64,000 bases of DNA from Microvirga puerhi (GTDB taxonomy: Bacteria > Pseudomonadota > Alphaproteobacteria > Rhizobiales > Beijerinckiaceae): positions 49,335-113,334 of the forward strand of contig NZ_JAIRBM010000016.1 of the NCBI RefSeq assembly GCF_020089865.1, in the 5' to 3' direction. Under the pieces are notes generated by a model. The model made no database searches. It saw only the letters and a program-made list of their open reading frames with translations, and had not been told where the DNA came from. Position 1 is the stretch's first letter; the number at the start of each line of letters is the position of its first letter. Below are positions 1 to 8,431 of the stretch, piece after piece. Made by a program: the position numbers and the translations under genes.

Positions 1-507
1 CGTTTCCGCGGCACGAGAGATCAGGGGCCATCGCTCGCGAGGAATGCGGTGGACGGGGATCGGGCCGTTGGTTCCGTGCAGGGGGCCGGAGAAGTCAAGA
101 TCCGTCTCCAGTTTCTTGAAGTACGGAAGGACCGACGACCAGTTCCAACCCGTCGCGCCGAGCGCGACCCAGGTGTCATAATCCTGAGGTGTGCCACGAT
201 TCGCAATCTGGCCGTTAATGCTCGAGCCACCGCCGAGCAGTTTGGGTTGCTCGTATTTCCGAACCTTCGCCACTCCCGGTCTATTGTGAAGATTGGGCTC
301 AGTGGTGACGTTCAGTCCCTGCCAATGATTGCGGGGATCGAAAGCCGCACGACCGGGATAAGTGTCGAGAATCGCCGACCCCTCCTCACCAGGTTTGACG
401 TCTCGCCCGGCCTCGATCAGGAGAACCTTGCGCTGAGGATCGGCGGAGAGCCGATTCGCGAGAACACAACCCGCGCTCCCGCCGCCAACAATGATGATGT
501 CCCACAT
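1..507 (-). CDS. GMC-family FAD oxidoreductase, N-terminal part
   Basis: The reading frame starts at 507 (ATG, with AAGGAAG upstream) and runs off the left edge. It begins MWDIIIVGGGSAGCVLANRL, the FAD-binding GxGxxG dinucleotide fold of glucose-methanol-choline oxidoreductases, followed by the conserved LLIEAG end of the second strand. A GGGSSINGQIANRG block near residue 90 matches the family signature that contacts FAD. Such enzymes oxidise alcohols, choline or sugars. It is the last visible gene of the leftward operon with a sugar importer and an enolase-superfamily enzyme, so an alcohol or sugar-derived substrate is likely. The C-terminal catalytic His/Asn region is outside the window. 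Confidence 0.9.
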   Translation of the reverse strand, partial: MWDIIIVGGGSAGCVLANRLSADPQRKVLLIEAGRDVKPGEEGSAILDTYPGRAAFDPRNHWQGLNVTTEPNLHNRPGVAKVRKYEQPKLLGGGSSINGQIANRGTPQDYDTWVALGATGWNWSSVLPYFKKLETDLDFSGPLHGTNGPIPVHRIPRERWPLISRAAET

Positions 508-518
508 AGCAGTCTTCC

Positions 519-953
519 TTATCGCTGACCGTGGTGGCGGGCCGCGAAAAAATCGGCTCCTGCTTGAGCCACGGTCTGATCTTCATGTGTCGAGCCGGAA
601 CTGACGCCGATGGCACCAACCACGACATTCCCTGTAGCAAGAGGAATGCCACCAGCCAGAGTCGTGAACCGACCGCCAGCCAGATTCTGGATGCCGAACC
701 CTGGTTCTCCAGGAATCGTGACCGGCGCAATGTCGCGCGTCGCCTTGCGCGTGCCGGAAGCCGTCAACGCTTTGGCCAGCGCGATCTCTATCGAGATGAA
801 CTTCGCCCCGTCCATGCGCCGGAATGCGACGAGATGACCGGATTCATCGACGATGGCGATGTTCTGCGGCACTCCGATTTGCGTCGCACAGGCCGCCGCT
901 GCGTCGATGACCGCCCTAGCATCGGCGTCGCTGATTCTCTGGATCGTATACAT
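519..953 (-). CDS. GlcG/HbpS-like protein (DUF336)
   Basis: About 144 residues, the full length of the GlcG/HbpS family. Typical features are the N-terminal helix with ADARAVIDAAAA, the strand IAIVDESGHLVAFRRMDGA, and the glycine-rich end GGIPLATGNVVVGAIGVSSG. Family members include a haem-binding sensor component and proteins of unknown role often found beside oxidoreductases. An in-frame TTG at 965 overlaps the permease stop, but the ATG at 953 is the simpler start. It sits between the permease and the GMC oxidoreductase genes and is probably co-transcribed with both. Its role could be an accessory or small-ligand-binding protein for the oxidoreductase; this is inference. Confidence 0.85.
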   Translation of the reverse strand: MYTIQRISDADARAVIDAAAACATQIGVPQNIAIVDESGHLVAFRRMDGAKFISIEIALAKALTASGTRKATRDIAPVTIPGEPGFGIQNLAGGRFTTLAGGIPLATGNVVVGAIGVSSGSTHEDQTVAQAGADFFAARHHGQR

Positions 954-961
954 ATTCGAAG

Positions 962-1864
962 TCAACCTTTTACAGACCCTTTAGTGAGGCCGGACACGAT
1001 CAAACGGCCCAAAAGGGCGAACGTGATTAGAATGGGGATGATTGCGAGCATCGCGGAGGCTGTTAGCGGTCCCCACTCGCGTCCGAAAAAGCCGATGAAG
1101 TTGTAAATTGCCGGTTGGATAGGCCGCAGCCCTGGGCTGTCGACCATTACCGAGCTAGCGACGAACTCGTTCCAGGAACCGACGAAGGTAAGGACGCCGG
1201 CAGCGCCTAGCGCGGGTCTGCTAAGTGGCAGGATGATATGGCGCAGGACCTCGAAATGAGTTGCTCCATCGGCAATCGCGGCCTCGTCGAGCTCCTTCGG
1301 AATGCCCTCGAGGGTGCCCTTCATGATCCAGATTGCCATTGGCAGCTGATGCGCCGTGTAAATCAGCGGCAGCGTGAACCACGCATTGGTCAGGCCAAGT
1401 TTCGTGAAGTACAAATAATTCGGGATCAGAAGTGCTGCCGCACCGAGCGACAGCGGGATGCTCGCGACAATCAGAAGAAAAAGCGGCTGACGCAGTGGAA
1501 AGTTGAATCGGTCGAAGGCATAAGCTGCTGGCAATGCGAGGGTAAGAGCCGCGACGACCGTCACGACGCAATAGACGAGGCTCGCCCGCATGTTGCCGAG
1601 AAAACCGCTGTCGATCACCCGCTGGTAGTTCTCCAGAGTCGGCGTGAAGTCGAAGATCACCGGAGGAAAGCGGAATAGATCCGGTTCACCCTTGAGCGAC
1701 GTCAGCATTCCCCAAATAAGGGGCAAGAGGTTCAGGATCACGAGGAGGCTGAACAGAGCTGCGACGACGAGACCGGTTACAGTCGAAAGGATGCGCCGGT
1801 GTGCACGGGGAATTTTCACAGATTGTCCCTGGGAGCAAGCAAGAAGAGCTGTATGTGCGGTCAT
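962..1864 (-). CDS. Carbohydrate ABC transporter permease, MalG type
   Basis: 300 residues with six predicted membrane segments; the first lies at about residues 30-52. The cytoplasmic EAA loop that contacts the ATPase is visible as ELDEAAIADGATHFEVLRHI, followed by LPLSRPALGAAG, as in MalG/UgpE inner-membrane permeases. It would pair with the permease encoded just upstream. The ATG at 1864 has GAGGAA overlapping the preceding stop codon, so the genes are translationally close. A later in-frame GTG (VKIPRAHR) is also possible. Substrate specificity cannot be read from the sequence; the neighbours suggest a sugar or sugar acid. Confidence 0.92.
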   Translation of the reverse strand: MTAHTALLACSQGQSVKIPRAHRRILSTVTGLVVAALFSLLVILNLLPLIWGMLTSLKGEPDLFRFPPVIFDFTPTLENYQRVIDSGFLGNMRASLVYCVVTVVAALTLALPAAYAFDRFNFPLRQPLFLLIVASIPLSLGAAALLIPNYLYFTKLGLTNAWFTLPLIYTAHQLPMAIWIMKGTLEGIPKELDEAAIADGATHFEVLRHIILPLSRPALGAAGVLTFVGSWNEFVASSVMVDSPGLRPIQPAIYNFIGFFGREWGPLTASAMLAIIPILITFALLGRLIVSGLTKGSVKG

Positions 1865-1873
1865 CGGCGTTCC

Positions 1874-2731
1874 TCAGGTCTTCCACTTGGCCAGACGGAC
1901 ATAGGCGAGGACGAGGAGCACATTGCCGAAGAACATCGCCAGCGCTAACGCGGTCGCCGAGCCTAGGTCATACGTGATGAAGGCGCGATCGAAGACATCC
2001 ATCGGCAGGATGCGCGTCGCATCACCTGGCCCTCCGCCGGTCAGGACCAAAGGAGTTTCAACGGTGTTGAGATTGGAGAGGGTCAGAACGATGGCGACCA
2101 GCAACAGGGGCGTCTTCAACAAGGGGAGAGTGATCCGACGGAAAATCTGGAAGGGCGTCGCGCCATCGATGAGTGCCGCCTCTTCATAGTCGTCCGGGAT
2201 TCCCTTCACCCCTGCAAGGAGAATGATGACCGCATATCCAATGCGCTTCCAGACGGACACTGCGACGAGAAGCGCCATGGCAGAGTGCGGATTGTTGAGC
2301 ATCTGGATATCGTCGAGACCGGCCATTCGGGCGATCGACCCGGCAAGGCCGATGTCGTTCACGAAGACCCACCGGAACAGCAATGTTGCAACGACTGTTG
2401 AAATGATCCACGGAACGATAACGATTATCTGGACGAGGAACCCACGCCTCTCGCCGAGCCTGTGAATCCATATCGCCAGAGCAAGCGACAGAGCGATTGT
2501 AATCGAGACCGCTGCCGCCGTGAAGATGGCGCTCCTGTGCAGAGTTGCCGGAAGGGTCGGATCGCTCAGCAGATCGCGGAAATTATCAAGACCAGCAAAA
2601 TCGGTGGGACTTCCGTACTGAATGCGGAACAGGCTAAACCAGACGCCATAGAATACGGGTGAAAACAGGACGAGCGTCAGCAGCGCGAAAGCGGGAACGA
2701 TGTAATGAATGCCAGCGTATTTCGAATGCAT
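1874..2731 (-). CDS. Carbohydrate ABC transporter permease, MalF type
   Basis: 285 residues with hydrophobic segments starting at residue 8 (YIVPAFALLTLVLFSPVFYG). The EAA motif reads DDYEEAALIDGATPFQIFRR with ITLPLLKTPLL after it, the hallmark of MalF/UgpA-type permeases. No large periplasmic insertion like that of E. coli MalF is present, so it resembles UgpA/LacF. It is the first permease after the binding protein in a leftward operon, with a 10-bp gap to the MalG-type partner. The upstream RBS is weak, so translation may depend on the upstream gene. Confidence 0.92.
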   Translation of the reverse strand: MHSKYAGIHYIVPAFALLTLVLFSPVFYGVWFSLFRIQYGSPTDFAGLDNFRDLLSDPTLPATLHRSAIFTAAAVSITIALSLALAIWIHRLGERRGFLVQIIVIVPWIISTVVATLLFRWVFVNDIGLAGSIARMAGLDDIQMLNNPHSAMALLVAVSVWKRIGYAVIILLAGVKGIPDDYEEAALIDGATPFQIFRRITLPLLKTPLLLVAIVLTLSNLNTVETPLVLTGGGPGDATRILPMDVFDRAFITYDLGSATALALAMFFGNVLLVLAYVRLAKWKT

Positions 2732-2800
2732 TGCGACTCTCGGTGCGAGACTGATCGACGTGAGGGTGCGGCGACGATCGCCGCACCCGGTTCCGCTTCG

Positions 2801-4105
2801 TCAGCGCTTGTGCTGCCGATTGAAGTCGGACTCGGCGCGCTCGAGCGAAGCCTTCACATCTTCGCCGTTGACGAGAATGCGCTGGCCTGCCTTGTTGAGA
2901 GCCTGACGATAGCCGCCCGCTGAAAAGTCGATCGGCGCCAGCCATCCGAACTTCGCACTTCCTTCCGCAGCAACGCGGAGATAGTCCTTGCCTGGCTGCT
3001 TGATGAAATCGCCCAAGCTGGCAAGTGTAGACAGAAGGCCGGGGGATTGACCGCCTTTCTCGACCCACATTTTGTCGCCAATGGGCCCAAGCATGTATTC
3101 GACAAACTTGCCCGCTTGCGCCTTGACCTTGCTTCCCGACCATACACCGACGGCCCAGCCTGCCATAACGGCCGGAGCATGCTCTACTTCGCCGCTGCCT
3201 GGCCACAGCATCATGCCAACCTTGTCATCACCAAGTTTCGATTGCAGCGTGGAGACACGTACGCTAGCGCCGAGGATCATCGCCGCACGTCCGGAGGCGA
3301 ACTGCTCATAGACATCGTCGACCGTCCATGCCGCAGCTTGTGGCGGTGATACCTTATGCTCCTTGATTAGGTCGGTTTGAAACTTCATGGCCGCAACCCC
3401 GGCAGGGTGAGCGAAGTTGGCCCGTCCGTCTAGTTTGAAAATTCCGTCACCGTTCGCGAGCGCCATCGGAATCATTAGCAAGGGATCGGCCTGATGTTCG
3501 CTGTAGCCTTGGGCGAAGCCATAGCGGACGACCTGGCCCGAAGTGTCGGTAACCGTCAGCGCCTTCGCTGCCTTGACGAAATCGTCCCAGGTCTTGATCG
3601 AATCCGGATCGACGCCAGCCTGCTTGAAAAAGTCCGGGCGATACAGCAGCGAGATGTAGTTGCGCGAGGTGAAAAGCGCGTACTGTTTGCCATTGCGGAG
3701 GGTGAGATCCCAGTACGGTCCCTTGCGGTCGGCGATTTGCTCCGGCGTCCATTTATTGATGAAGAGTTCGTTCAGATCGGCGAGCGATCCCGATGCGATC
3801 GCGTCTCCGAGGAAATCGGTGGCGGCCCAGATTATGTCAGGTGCTTTTCCGGTGCCGTGCGCAGCGAGGAACTTTGGTGTCAATTGGTCGAAGGCGTGTG
3901 TCTCGGTGACGATCTCGATGTCAGGATTCGCGGCCTGAAAGTCCGAGATGATCTTGGCAAGGGTGACCTCGCGCGGGGTCGTGCCGCTGGGATTCAAGAA
4001 AGTCCACATTCGGACGGTAGCCTTCTGCGCGAACGCGGGCAACGACATTGAGATGCCGAGGGACAGCACGGCTACTGCGAGCGACGCCCGAACGAAAGGT
4101 CTCAT
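2801..4105 (-). CDS. Sugar ABC transporter periplasmic binding protein
   Basis: 434 residues of the MalE/UgpB (SBP type 1) family. A Sec signal peptide occupies about residues 1-26, with basic MRPFVR, a hydrophobic core and ASL..PAFAQ cleavage. The mature part starts KATVRMWTFLNPSG and carries typical strands such as PDIEIVTETHAFDQLTPKF and APDIIWAATDFLGD. It captures substrate in the periplasm for the two downstream permeases. The start is fixed by GGAGG seven bases upstream of the ATG. It is encoded after the GntR gene, as part of the same leftward operon. Confidence 0.93.
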   Translation of the reverse strand: MRPFVRASLAVAVLSLGISMSLPAFAQKATVRMWTFLNPSGTTPREVTLAKIISDFQAANPDIEIVTETHAFDQLTPKFLAAHGTGKAPDIIWAATDFLGDAIASGSLADLNELFINKWTPEQIADRKGPYWDLTLRNGKQYALFTSRNYISLLYRPDFFKQAGVDPDSIKTWDDFVKAAKALTVTDTSGQVVRYGFAQGYSEHQADPLLMIPMALANGDGIFKLDGRANFAHPAGVAAMKFQTDLIKEHKVSPPQAAAWTVDDVYEQFASGRAAMILGASVRVSTLQSKLGDDKVGMMLWPGSGEVEHAPAVMAGWAVGVWSGSKVKAQAGKFVEYMLGPIGDKMWVEKGGQSPGLLSTLASLGDFIKQPGKDYLRVAAEGSAKFGWLAPIDFSAGGYRQALNKAGQRILVNGEDVKASLERAESDFNRQHKR

Positions 4106-4143
4106 GGAATTCCTCCAAACTTCATTTGCGTTATTCTTAGTCT

Positions 4144-4884
4144 TCAGGCGCGTTTCGGCGCTTCTGCGTCTCGTTTTTGGGCGAGATCCGCGAGCGCTCC
4201 TTTTTGGGACCGCGCGAGGTGCCGCCGTGTTGCCTTCGCGTAGGCAATTCTATCCTTTGCCCGCAGAGCGTCGAGAATCGCGTGATGCTCTTGTGCCTCA
4301 TCCATCATGCGCTCGCGCCACGAGGTAAGCCCACGCTGGACCCAGGCCCCGAGTACTTGCATCTGGATGCCGCGGTAGACCGATCCCAACATCCTGTTGC
4401 CGCTCAGCTCCACGATCTTGTTGTGAAAGGCACTGTTGAGCTCAAGCTTCTCGCCATGGCTAATGGTTTGCCAGGTAGTGTCTAGCACCGACTGGATCTC
4501 TTCCAGTTCCGCGAGGCAATCTGCGGAGACTTCACCTGAGAGCAGGCGATCGATAAGAATCTCTCCCGCCGTGAGCTCAAGGCCCTGTCTCACCTGCCAA
4601 AGTTCGATAACCTGCTTGGCGTCGGGCTGGCGGACGTGGAAGCCACGCCGCTGCACGGCCTCGATGAACCCTTCTGCCGCTAGCCGCATGAGCGCCTCGC
4701 GCACGGGTGTCAGGCTGACGCCAAAATGCTCGGCGAGCCGCTCTGGATAGAGACGAAAGCCCTCCTCGAAGTAGCCGGAGATGATCATCTCGAGAAGTGT
4801 ACGGAAGAGGGTCTCCGTCAGCGTCTCGCCGGGCTTGCCGATGAGTTCCCCCAACTGACTGCGATCACGGACGGAGATGGACAT
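4144..4884 (-). CDS. GntR-family regulator, FadR/FCD type
   Basis: 246 residues. The N-terminal winged helix-turn-helix spans about residues 20-85 (IISGYFEEGFRLYPERLAEH, then VSLTPVREALMRLAAEGFIE). The C-terminal FCD domain (about 90-225) has the all-helical pattern with FHNKIVELSGN and a later EAQEHHAILDAL, which supply metal/ligand-binding residues in this family. Its start codon overlaps the stop of the enolase gene by one base (TGATG), so the two are translationally coupled. It likely represses the surrounding transport/catabolic operon and is released by a carboxylate ligand such as the sugar-acid substrate; that is inferred from family and position. Confidence 0.92.
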   Translation of the reverse strand: MSISVRDRSQLGELIGKPGETLTETLFRTLLEMIISGYFEEGFRLYPERLAEHFGVSLTPVREALMRLAAEGFIEAVQRRGFHVRQPDAKQVIELWQVRQGLELTAGEILIDRLLSGEVSADCLAELEEIQSVLDTTWQTISHGEKLELNSAFHNKIVELSGNRMLGSVYRGIQMQVLGAWVQRGLTSWRERMMDEAQEHHAILDALRAKDRIAYAKATRRHLARSQKGALADLAQKRDAEAPKRA

Positions 4885-6065
4885 CAGGCGACCTCGCTCT
4901 GCAAGTTCTCGCCTCCGTCGATGCGGTATTTCGCGACCAATGTGAGATTGGGCTCTCCTCCATGGCCGGGAAGCGCCTGCGCAATCAGACTGCCGTCCTC
5001 GAGTCGAGCCGGGTGTATTCCCATTATATCCCGCAGCGGATTGAGCAATCGGTTGGCCTCATATGAATAGAATGCCTTCGCCGCGCGGCATGCGTGCAGG
5101 GTGGCTCCAACAGCAGCACAACCACCCACGCCATGCGGTGCCATCTGAATGCCTTCCGCGGCGCAAAGCTCACCGACGGCGAGCAAGCCCGATACGCCAC
5201 CTGCACGGGTGATGTTGGGCTGAAGGAAGTCGACTGCATTGGCTGCAACAAGCGACCTGTAGGCGTCAATTGTGAACTCGTTCTCGCCCGCTGCGATCGG
5301 CACCGGCGATTGACGTCGCACTTCCGCGAGCGCCTGTGGATTCTCCGGCGGAATCGGCTCTTCGAACCAACCGACATCGTACGGAGCAAGGGCGGATGCG
5401 ATCGAAATCGCGGTCTCCACATCATATGCGCAATTGGCATCGACGAAGAGAGGCATTTCGGGACCGATCGCGTCACGAACCGCCGCGAGATGCGCGATAT
5501 CGATCTCCCGACCGCGTCCGATCTTGAGTTTGATCGCGACGAAACCCTGCTCGACGAAGGCCTGCGCCGCATGCGCCGATTCCTTCACCGTTGCGTGCAT
5601 GCCGACCGGACTCACATAAGTGGCGACCGGCCCCGGAGAACTGCCCAGCAGGGTGGCCAGGGGCATGTCTTTCGCGCGCGCCTTCAGATCCCACAGTGCA
5701 ATATCCGCACCGCTGATTGCTTCCATCGCCGGACCGCGCGTGCTGCCGAGCGCCGAAAAGTAGCGTTGGAGGTCGCTCATCATTTCCGCCGGATCGTCGA
5801 GGGTCGCGCCGACGAGAAACGGGGCTATCACTTCGTTGACGATCGCACTGGCCGCGTAGGGGTGGGGCAGCCCGAATGCCTCGCCGTAGCCGATCGAGCC
5901 ATCGTCTCCTTGTGCCACGACGAGGGTTGTGACCTGTCCGGTGCGTTTGATGCGTCGAAAGTGGCTGGCGGGTGAGGAGATATGCGGAGGAATCTTGTCC
6001 TTGCCGCCGAAAATATCGGCGAAGGAGGCAAGGAGCGGAATTCCGGTCAGGCGGACGATCTTCAT
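4884..6065 (-). CDS. Mandelate racemase/muconate lactonizing enzyme family protein
   Basis: 393 residues of the enolase superfamily. An N-terminal capping domain (1-130) precedes the TIM-barrel. Visible active-site elements are AIKLKIGRG with the KxK base motif, metal-ligand strands ending LFVDAN, GWFEEPIPPE and AAGEN, a VDFLQPN strand, and the distal base region MAPHGVGG. The KxK plus His arrangement fits the mandelate-racemase subgroup, which abstracts a proton next to a carboxylate for racemisation or dehydration. It is the first gene of the operon with a GntR regulator and a sugar importer, so an aldonate or related acid is the probable substrate. The exact reaction is not predictable. 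Confidence 0.9.
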   Translation of the reverse strand: MKIVRLTGIPLLASFADIFGGKDKIPPHISSPASHFRRIKRTGQVTTLVVAQGDDGSIGYGEAFGLPHPYAASAIVNEVIAPFLVGATLDDPAEMMSDLQRYFSALGSTRGPAMEAISGADIALWDLKARAKDMPLATLLGSSPGPVATYVSPVGMHATVKESAHAAQAFVEQGFVAIKLKIGRGREIDIAHLAAVRDAIGPEMPLFVDANCAYDVETAISIASALAPYDVGWFEEPIPPENPQALAEVRRQSPVPIAAGENEFTIDAYRSLVAANAVDFLQPNITRAGGVSGLLAVGELCAAEGIQMAPHGVGGCAAVGATLHACRAAKAFYSYEANRLLNPLRDIMGIHPARLEDGSLIAQALPGHGGEPNLTLVAKYRIDGGENLQSEVA

Positions 6066-6078
6066 TGCATTTCCGATA

Positions 6079-6102
6079 AAATTATAATTTATAACTTATA
6101 AG
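6079..6102. promoter_or_regulatory. AT-rich palindromic control region
   Basis: Between the divergent enolase and ATPase genes lies a short, strikingly AT-rich stretch in GC-rich DNA, with repeated TTATAA/ATTATAA units of partial dyad symmetry. It would serve promoters in both directions and is the natural place for the GntR operator. No experimental consensus is claimed. Confidence 0.4.
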
Positions 6103-6183
6103 ACTCGATGGGTCGTCGCCGTCAAGTGAATTCGAGAGAAAGCGCAGGCAGACCTTCAGCTGCCGCGATCAAGGGAGTGAGAA

Positions 6184-7251
6184 ATGGCTGCAATCGACAT
6201 CGCGAACGTGCGCAAATCTTATAGTTCGCTGGAAGTCGTGCATGGCGTGAGCATTCCCATCGAGGATGGCGAATTCGTCGCGCTGGTCGGGCCATCCGGC
6301 TGCGGAAAGTCGACGTTGCTCAGGATGATTGCCGGTTTGGAGCCGATCACGAGCGGTGAGATCAAGATCGGCGGACGGGTGGTCAACGACCTGCCGCCGA
6401 AGGATCGCGACATTGCGATGGTTTTCCAGAATTATGCCCTCTACCCTCACATGTCAGTGGCTGAGAATATGGGATTTTCCATGCGGCTAAGGGGGGCGTC
6501 GCGAAGTGAATTTGACTGCCGCGTGAACAGGGCGGCGGAAATTCTAGGGCTCCAACATCTCCTGAAGCGCTACCCTAAGGAATTGTCAGGTGGCCAGCGC
6601 CAGCGCGTCGCCATGGGGCGGGCGATCGTACGCGATCCGCAGGTCTTTCTGTTCGACGAACCACTCTCCAATCTTGACGCGAAGCTTCGCGTCAAGATGC
6701 GATCCGAAGTCAAGGGGCTGCATCAGCGTCTCAAGACCACCACCATCTATGTCACTCACGACCAGATCGAAGCGATGACGATGGCCGACAAGATCGTGGT
6801 CATGCGCGACGGCGGCGTCGAACAGGTCGGTGCCCCGCTCGATCTCTATGACAACCCAGCCAACCAGTTCGTGGCGGGCTTTCTGGGATCGCCTGCGATG
6901 AACTTCCTGAAGGGGCAGATCGTCGCTGGCACCAATCCCGTCTTCCGGGCCAAAGGCAATATCGAGCTGCCGCTTGCGCCAACCCGAAGGGTACAGGAGG
7001 GACAGGCGGTCCTTGGTATTCGTCCGGAGCATATCTACATCGATTCCGAAGGCGCACCAGCCGAAATCCGTATCATTGAGCCGACAGGCTCGGAGACTCA
7101 TTTCGTTGCCGCCATCGGCGACCAGGAAATTGTCGTCGTTCTCCGTGATCGGATCTCCGCGAGGCCGGGCGAGCATATTCCGCTGCGGATTGACCCATCA
7201 AAAGCTCACCTTTTCGACCCTACGAGCCAATTACGCCTCCCGCGGCTTTGA
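6184..7251 (+). CDS. Sugar ABC transporter ATP-binding protein, MalK/UgpC type
   Basis: 355 residues. The ATPase half has Walker A GPSGCGKST, signature LSGGQRQRVAMGRAIVRDP, Walker B VFLFDEPLSNLD and the switch VTHDQIEA. The C-terminal ~110 residues form the TOBE regulatory domain (GIRPEHIYI). It would energise the importer whose binding protein and permeases are encoded divergently at 962-4105, since no other ATPase gene lies in that operon. The ATG has GGGAGTG upstream. Splitting the ATPase from its operon across a shared promoter region is common for this class. Confidence 0.94.
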   Translation: MAAIDIANVRKSYSSLEVVHGVSIPIEDGEFVALVGPSGCGKSTLLRMIAGLEPITSGEIKIGGRVVNDLPPKDRDIAMVFQNYALYPHMSVAENMGFSMRLRGASRSEFDCRVNRAAEILGLQHLLKRYPKELSGGQRQRVAMGRAIVRDPQVFLFDEPLSNLDAKLRVKMRSEVKGLHQRLKTTTIYVTHDQIEAMTMADKIVVMRDGGVEQVGAPLDLYDNPANQFVAGFLGSPAMNFLKGQIVAGTNPVFRAKGNIELPLAPTRRVQEGQAVLGIRPEHIYIDSEGAPAEIRIIEPTGSETHFVAAIGDQEIVVVLRDRISARPGEHIPLRIDPSKAHLFDPTSQLRLPRL

Positions 7252-7307
7252 CGGGATCGCTGAAAGGAAGTGGCGGACTTCGGTGCGTAATTCAGACAAG
7301 GCCGCAT

Positions 7308-7586
7308 TCAGCCCCTGAGGCTGGAGTTCAGGCAATGTTCTGCGACTCCGGAATGCCTGGGTAGACCTGATAGGGCCTGCTCAATCCGATTACTGAGGTA
7401 AGCGCTTTGTCGGATACGAATGGACTCCAGATCACGGAGACTGAAGCTGTACGCCAAATAACACCAGACACAAAGCAGGATTGCGGATGGATCAAAATGC
7501 TTGCTCTTGAACACGCTACCTCCGTCCCTGAATCGAGGGGCAGCAGCTGAACTCTGAAATAAAGGGTTTGCGACGAATCCGGTTGT
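7308..7586 (-). pseudogene. IS6-family transposase remnant with internal deletion
   Basis: The frame starting at 7514 reads FKSKHFDPSAILLC and LAYSFSLRDLES like an IS6 transposase N-terminus, then jumps directly to IRIRQSAYLSNRIEQA, which is the region of the catalytic glutamate. About 130 residues including the first two DDE aspartates are missing. Upstream, 7571-7586 holds an IS6-like terminal repeat (ggattcgtcgcaaac on the minus strand). It cannot encode an active transposase. Confidence 0.75.
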
Positions 7587-7802
7587 CCAGCCGTCCGACT
7601 GAGACGCGAAGATACGGCACCCAAGTCTCGCAGCCTGGATCGTAGGACGAGACGCAGAGGAGCGTTGGATCGGTATGCCGCCAAAGCATAGCTATCCTCA
7701 AGAATTTCCGCTCCTCAGAATGTCAGCGCACCCTTATATGCTGCATTGCAACAAGAACAAGTGCTGCCGGTCAGGACGATCGGCTACCTGCTGGGGTTTT
7801 CC

Positions 7803-7958
7803 ATGTTCATCTCGTACGTCCTGTCCAAGATCCGCGCCTATATCCTCTACCGGGAGACCGTGCGCGAGCTGGCGCTACTCTCCGACCGTGAGCTGGCCGA
7901 CCTCGGCCTGGCCCGGTTCGACATCGTCCGCGTCGCCCGCCAATCTGCCTTCGCGTAA
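7803..7958 (+). CDS. DUF1127 (YjiS-like) small protein
   Basis: 51 residues from the ATG at 7803. The motif RETVRELALLSDRELADLGL followed by ARFDIVRVAR is the classical DUF1127 C-terminus, an arginine-rich helical domain abundant in alphaproteobacteria. Family members of this size have been linked to phosphate and RNA metabolism and to stress in Agrobacterium/Rhodobacter; its role here is unknown. A longer frame from TTG at 7746 adds 19 residues but gives an atypical length. It stands alone between IS debris and a hypothetical gene. Confidence 0.8.
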   Translation: MFISYVLSKIRAYILYRETVRELALLSDRELADLGLARFDIVRVARQSAFA

Positions 7959-8072
7959 GCCGCGTTCCGTCACGCGACCTGAGGCTCTCGCCCGCCTTAT
8001 GGTGGGTGTTCGCTGTTAACGCTCGACTGCTGCGCCAGATGAACAGTTCATCATCTGCTCGGAAACCACCAA

Positions 8073-8363
8073 ATGCCATCTACCAAGACCAAGCCCTTAA
8101 GCACCCGTTCGCGGTTGCGCCATGAACCTCCGACACTCGACGAGGCGATCTTTGCCGCGCAGGGGCTCGCCGATGGCATTGAAGGCCAAACACAGATCGC
8201 CGCGATGCTGATGGGCTTGCCTGAGGACGAGGTCCGCGCCGCGATCTTGAAAGCGGCGCCCGCCGTCAGCATCCCACGTCAGATCCCTAGGGTATCCCAA
8301 CTGGGTCCAAGGCGACGAGTGGTCGTGGTGGAGAAGCGAGCCCCGCGCGTTCTGGTGCGGTGA
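8073..8363 (+). CDS. Small hypothetical protein
   Basis: 96 residues starting [15 protein letters not shown]. The central part TLDEAIFAAQGLADGIEGQT and QIAAMLMGLPEDEVRAAIL is acidic and helical, with the rhythm of a genuine small protein; the last 30 residues are basic (RRRVVVVEKRAPRVLVR). No signal peptide or membrane segment is visible. I do not recognise a family. It lies downstream of the DUF1127 gene in the same direction and just before an IS6 element, so the C-terminus may have been altered by insertion. Confidence 0.55.
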   Translation: MPSTKTKPLSTRSRLRHEPPTLDEAIFAAQGLADGIEGQTQIAAMLMGLPEDEVRAAILKAAPAVSIPRQIPRVSQLGPRRRVVVVEKRAPRVLVR

Positions 8364-8431
8364 GCCACTGAACTAGGGCCGCGAGGGTCCGCCGCTCTTC
8401 TGCCCTACTGGATGAAGCAGGACTCCTGAAG

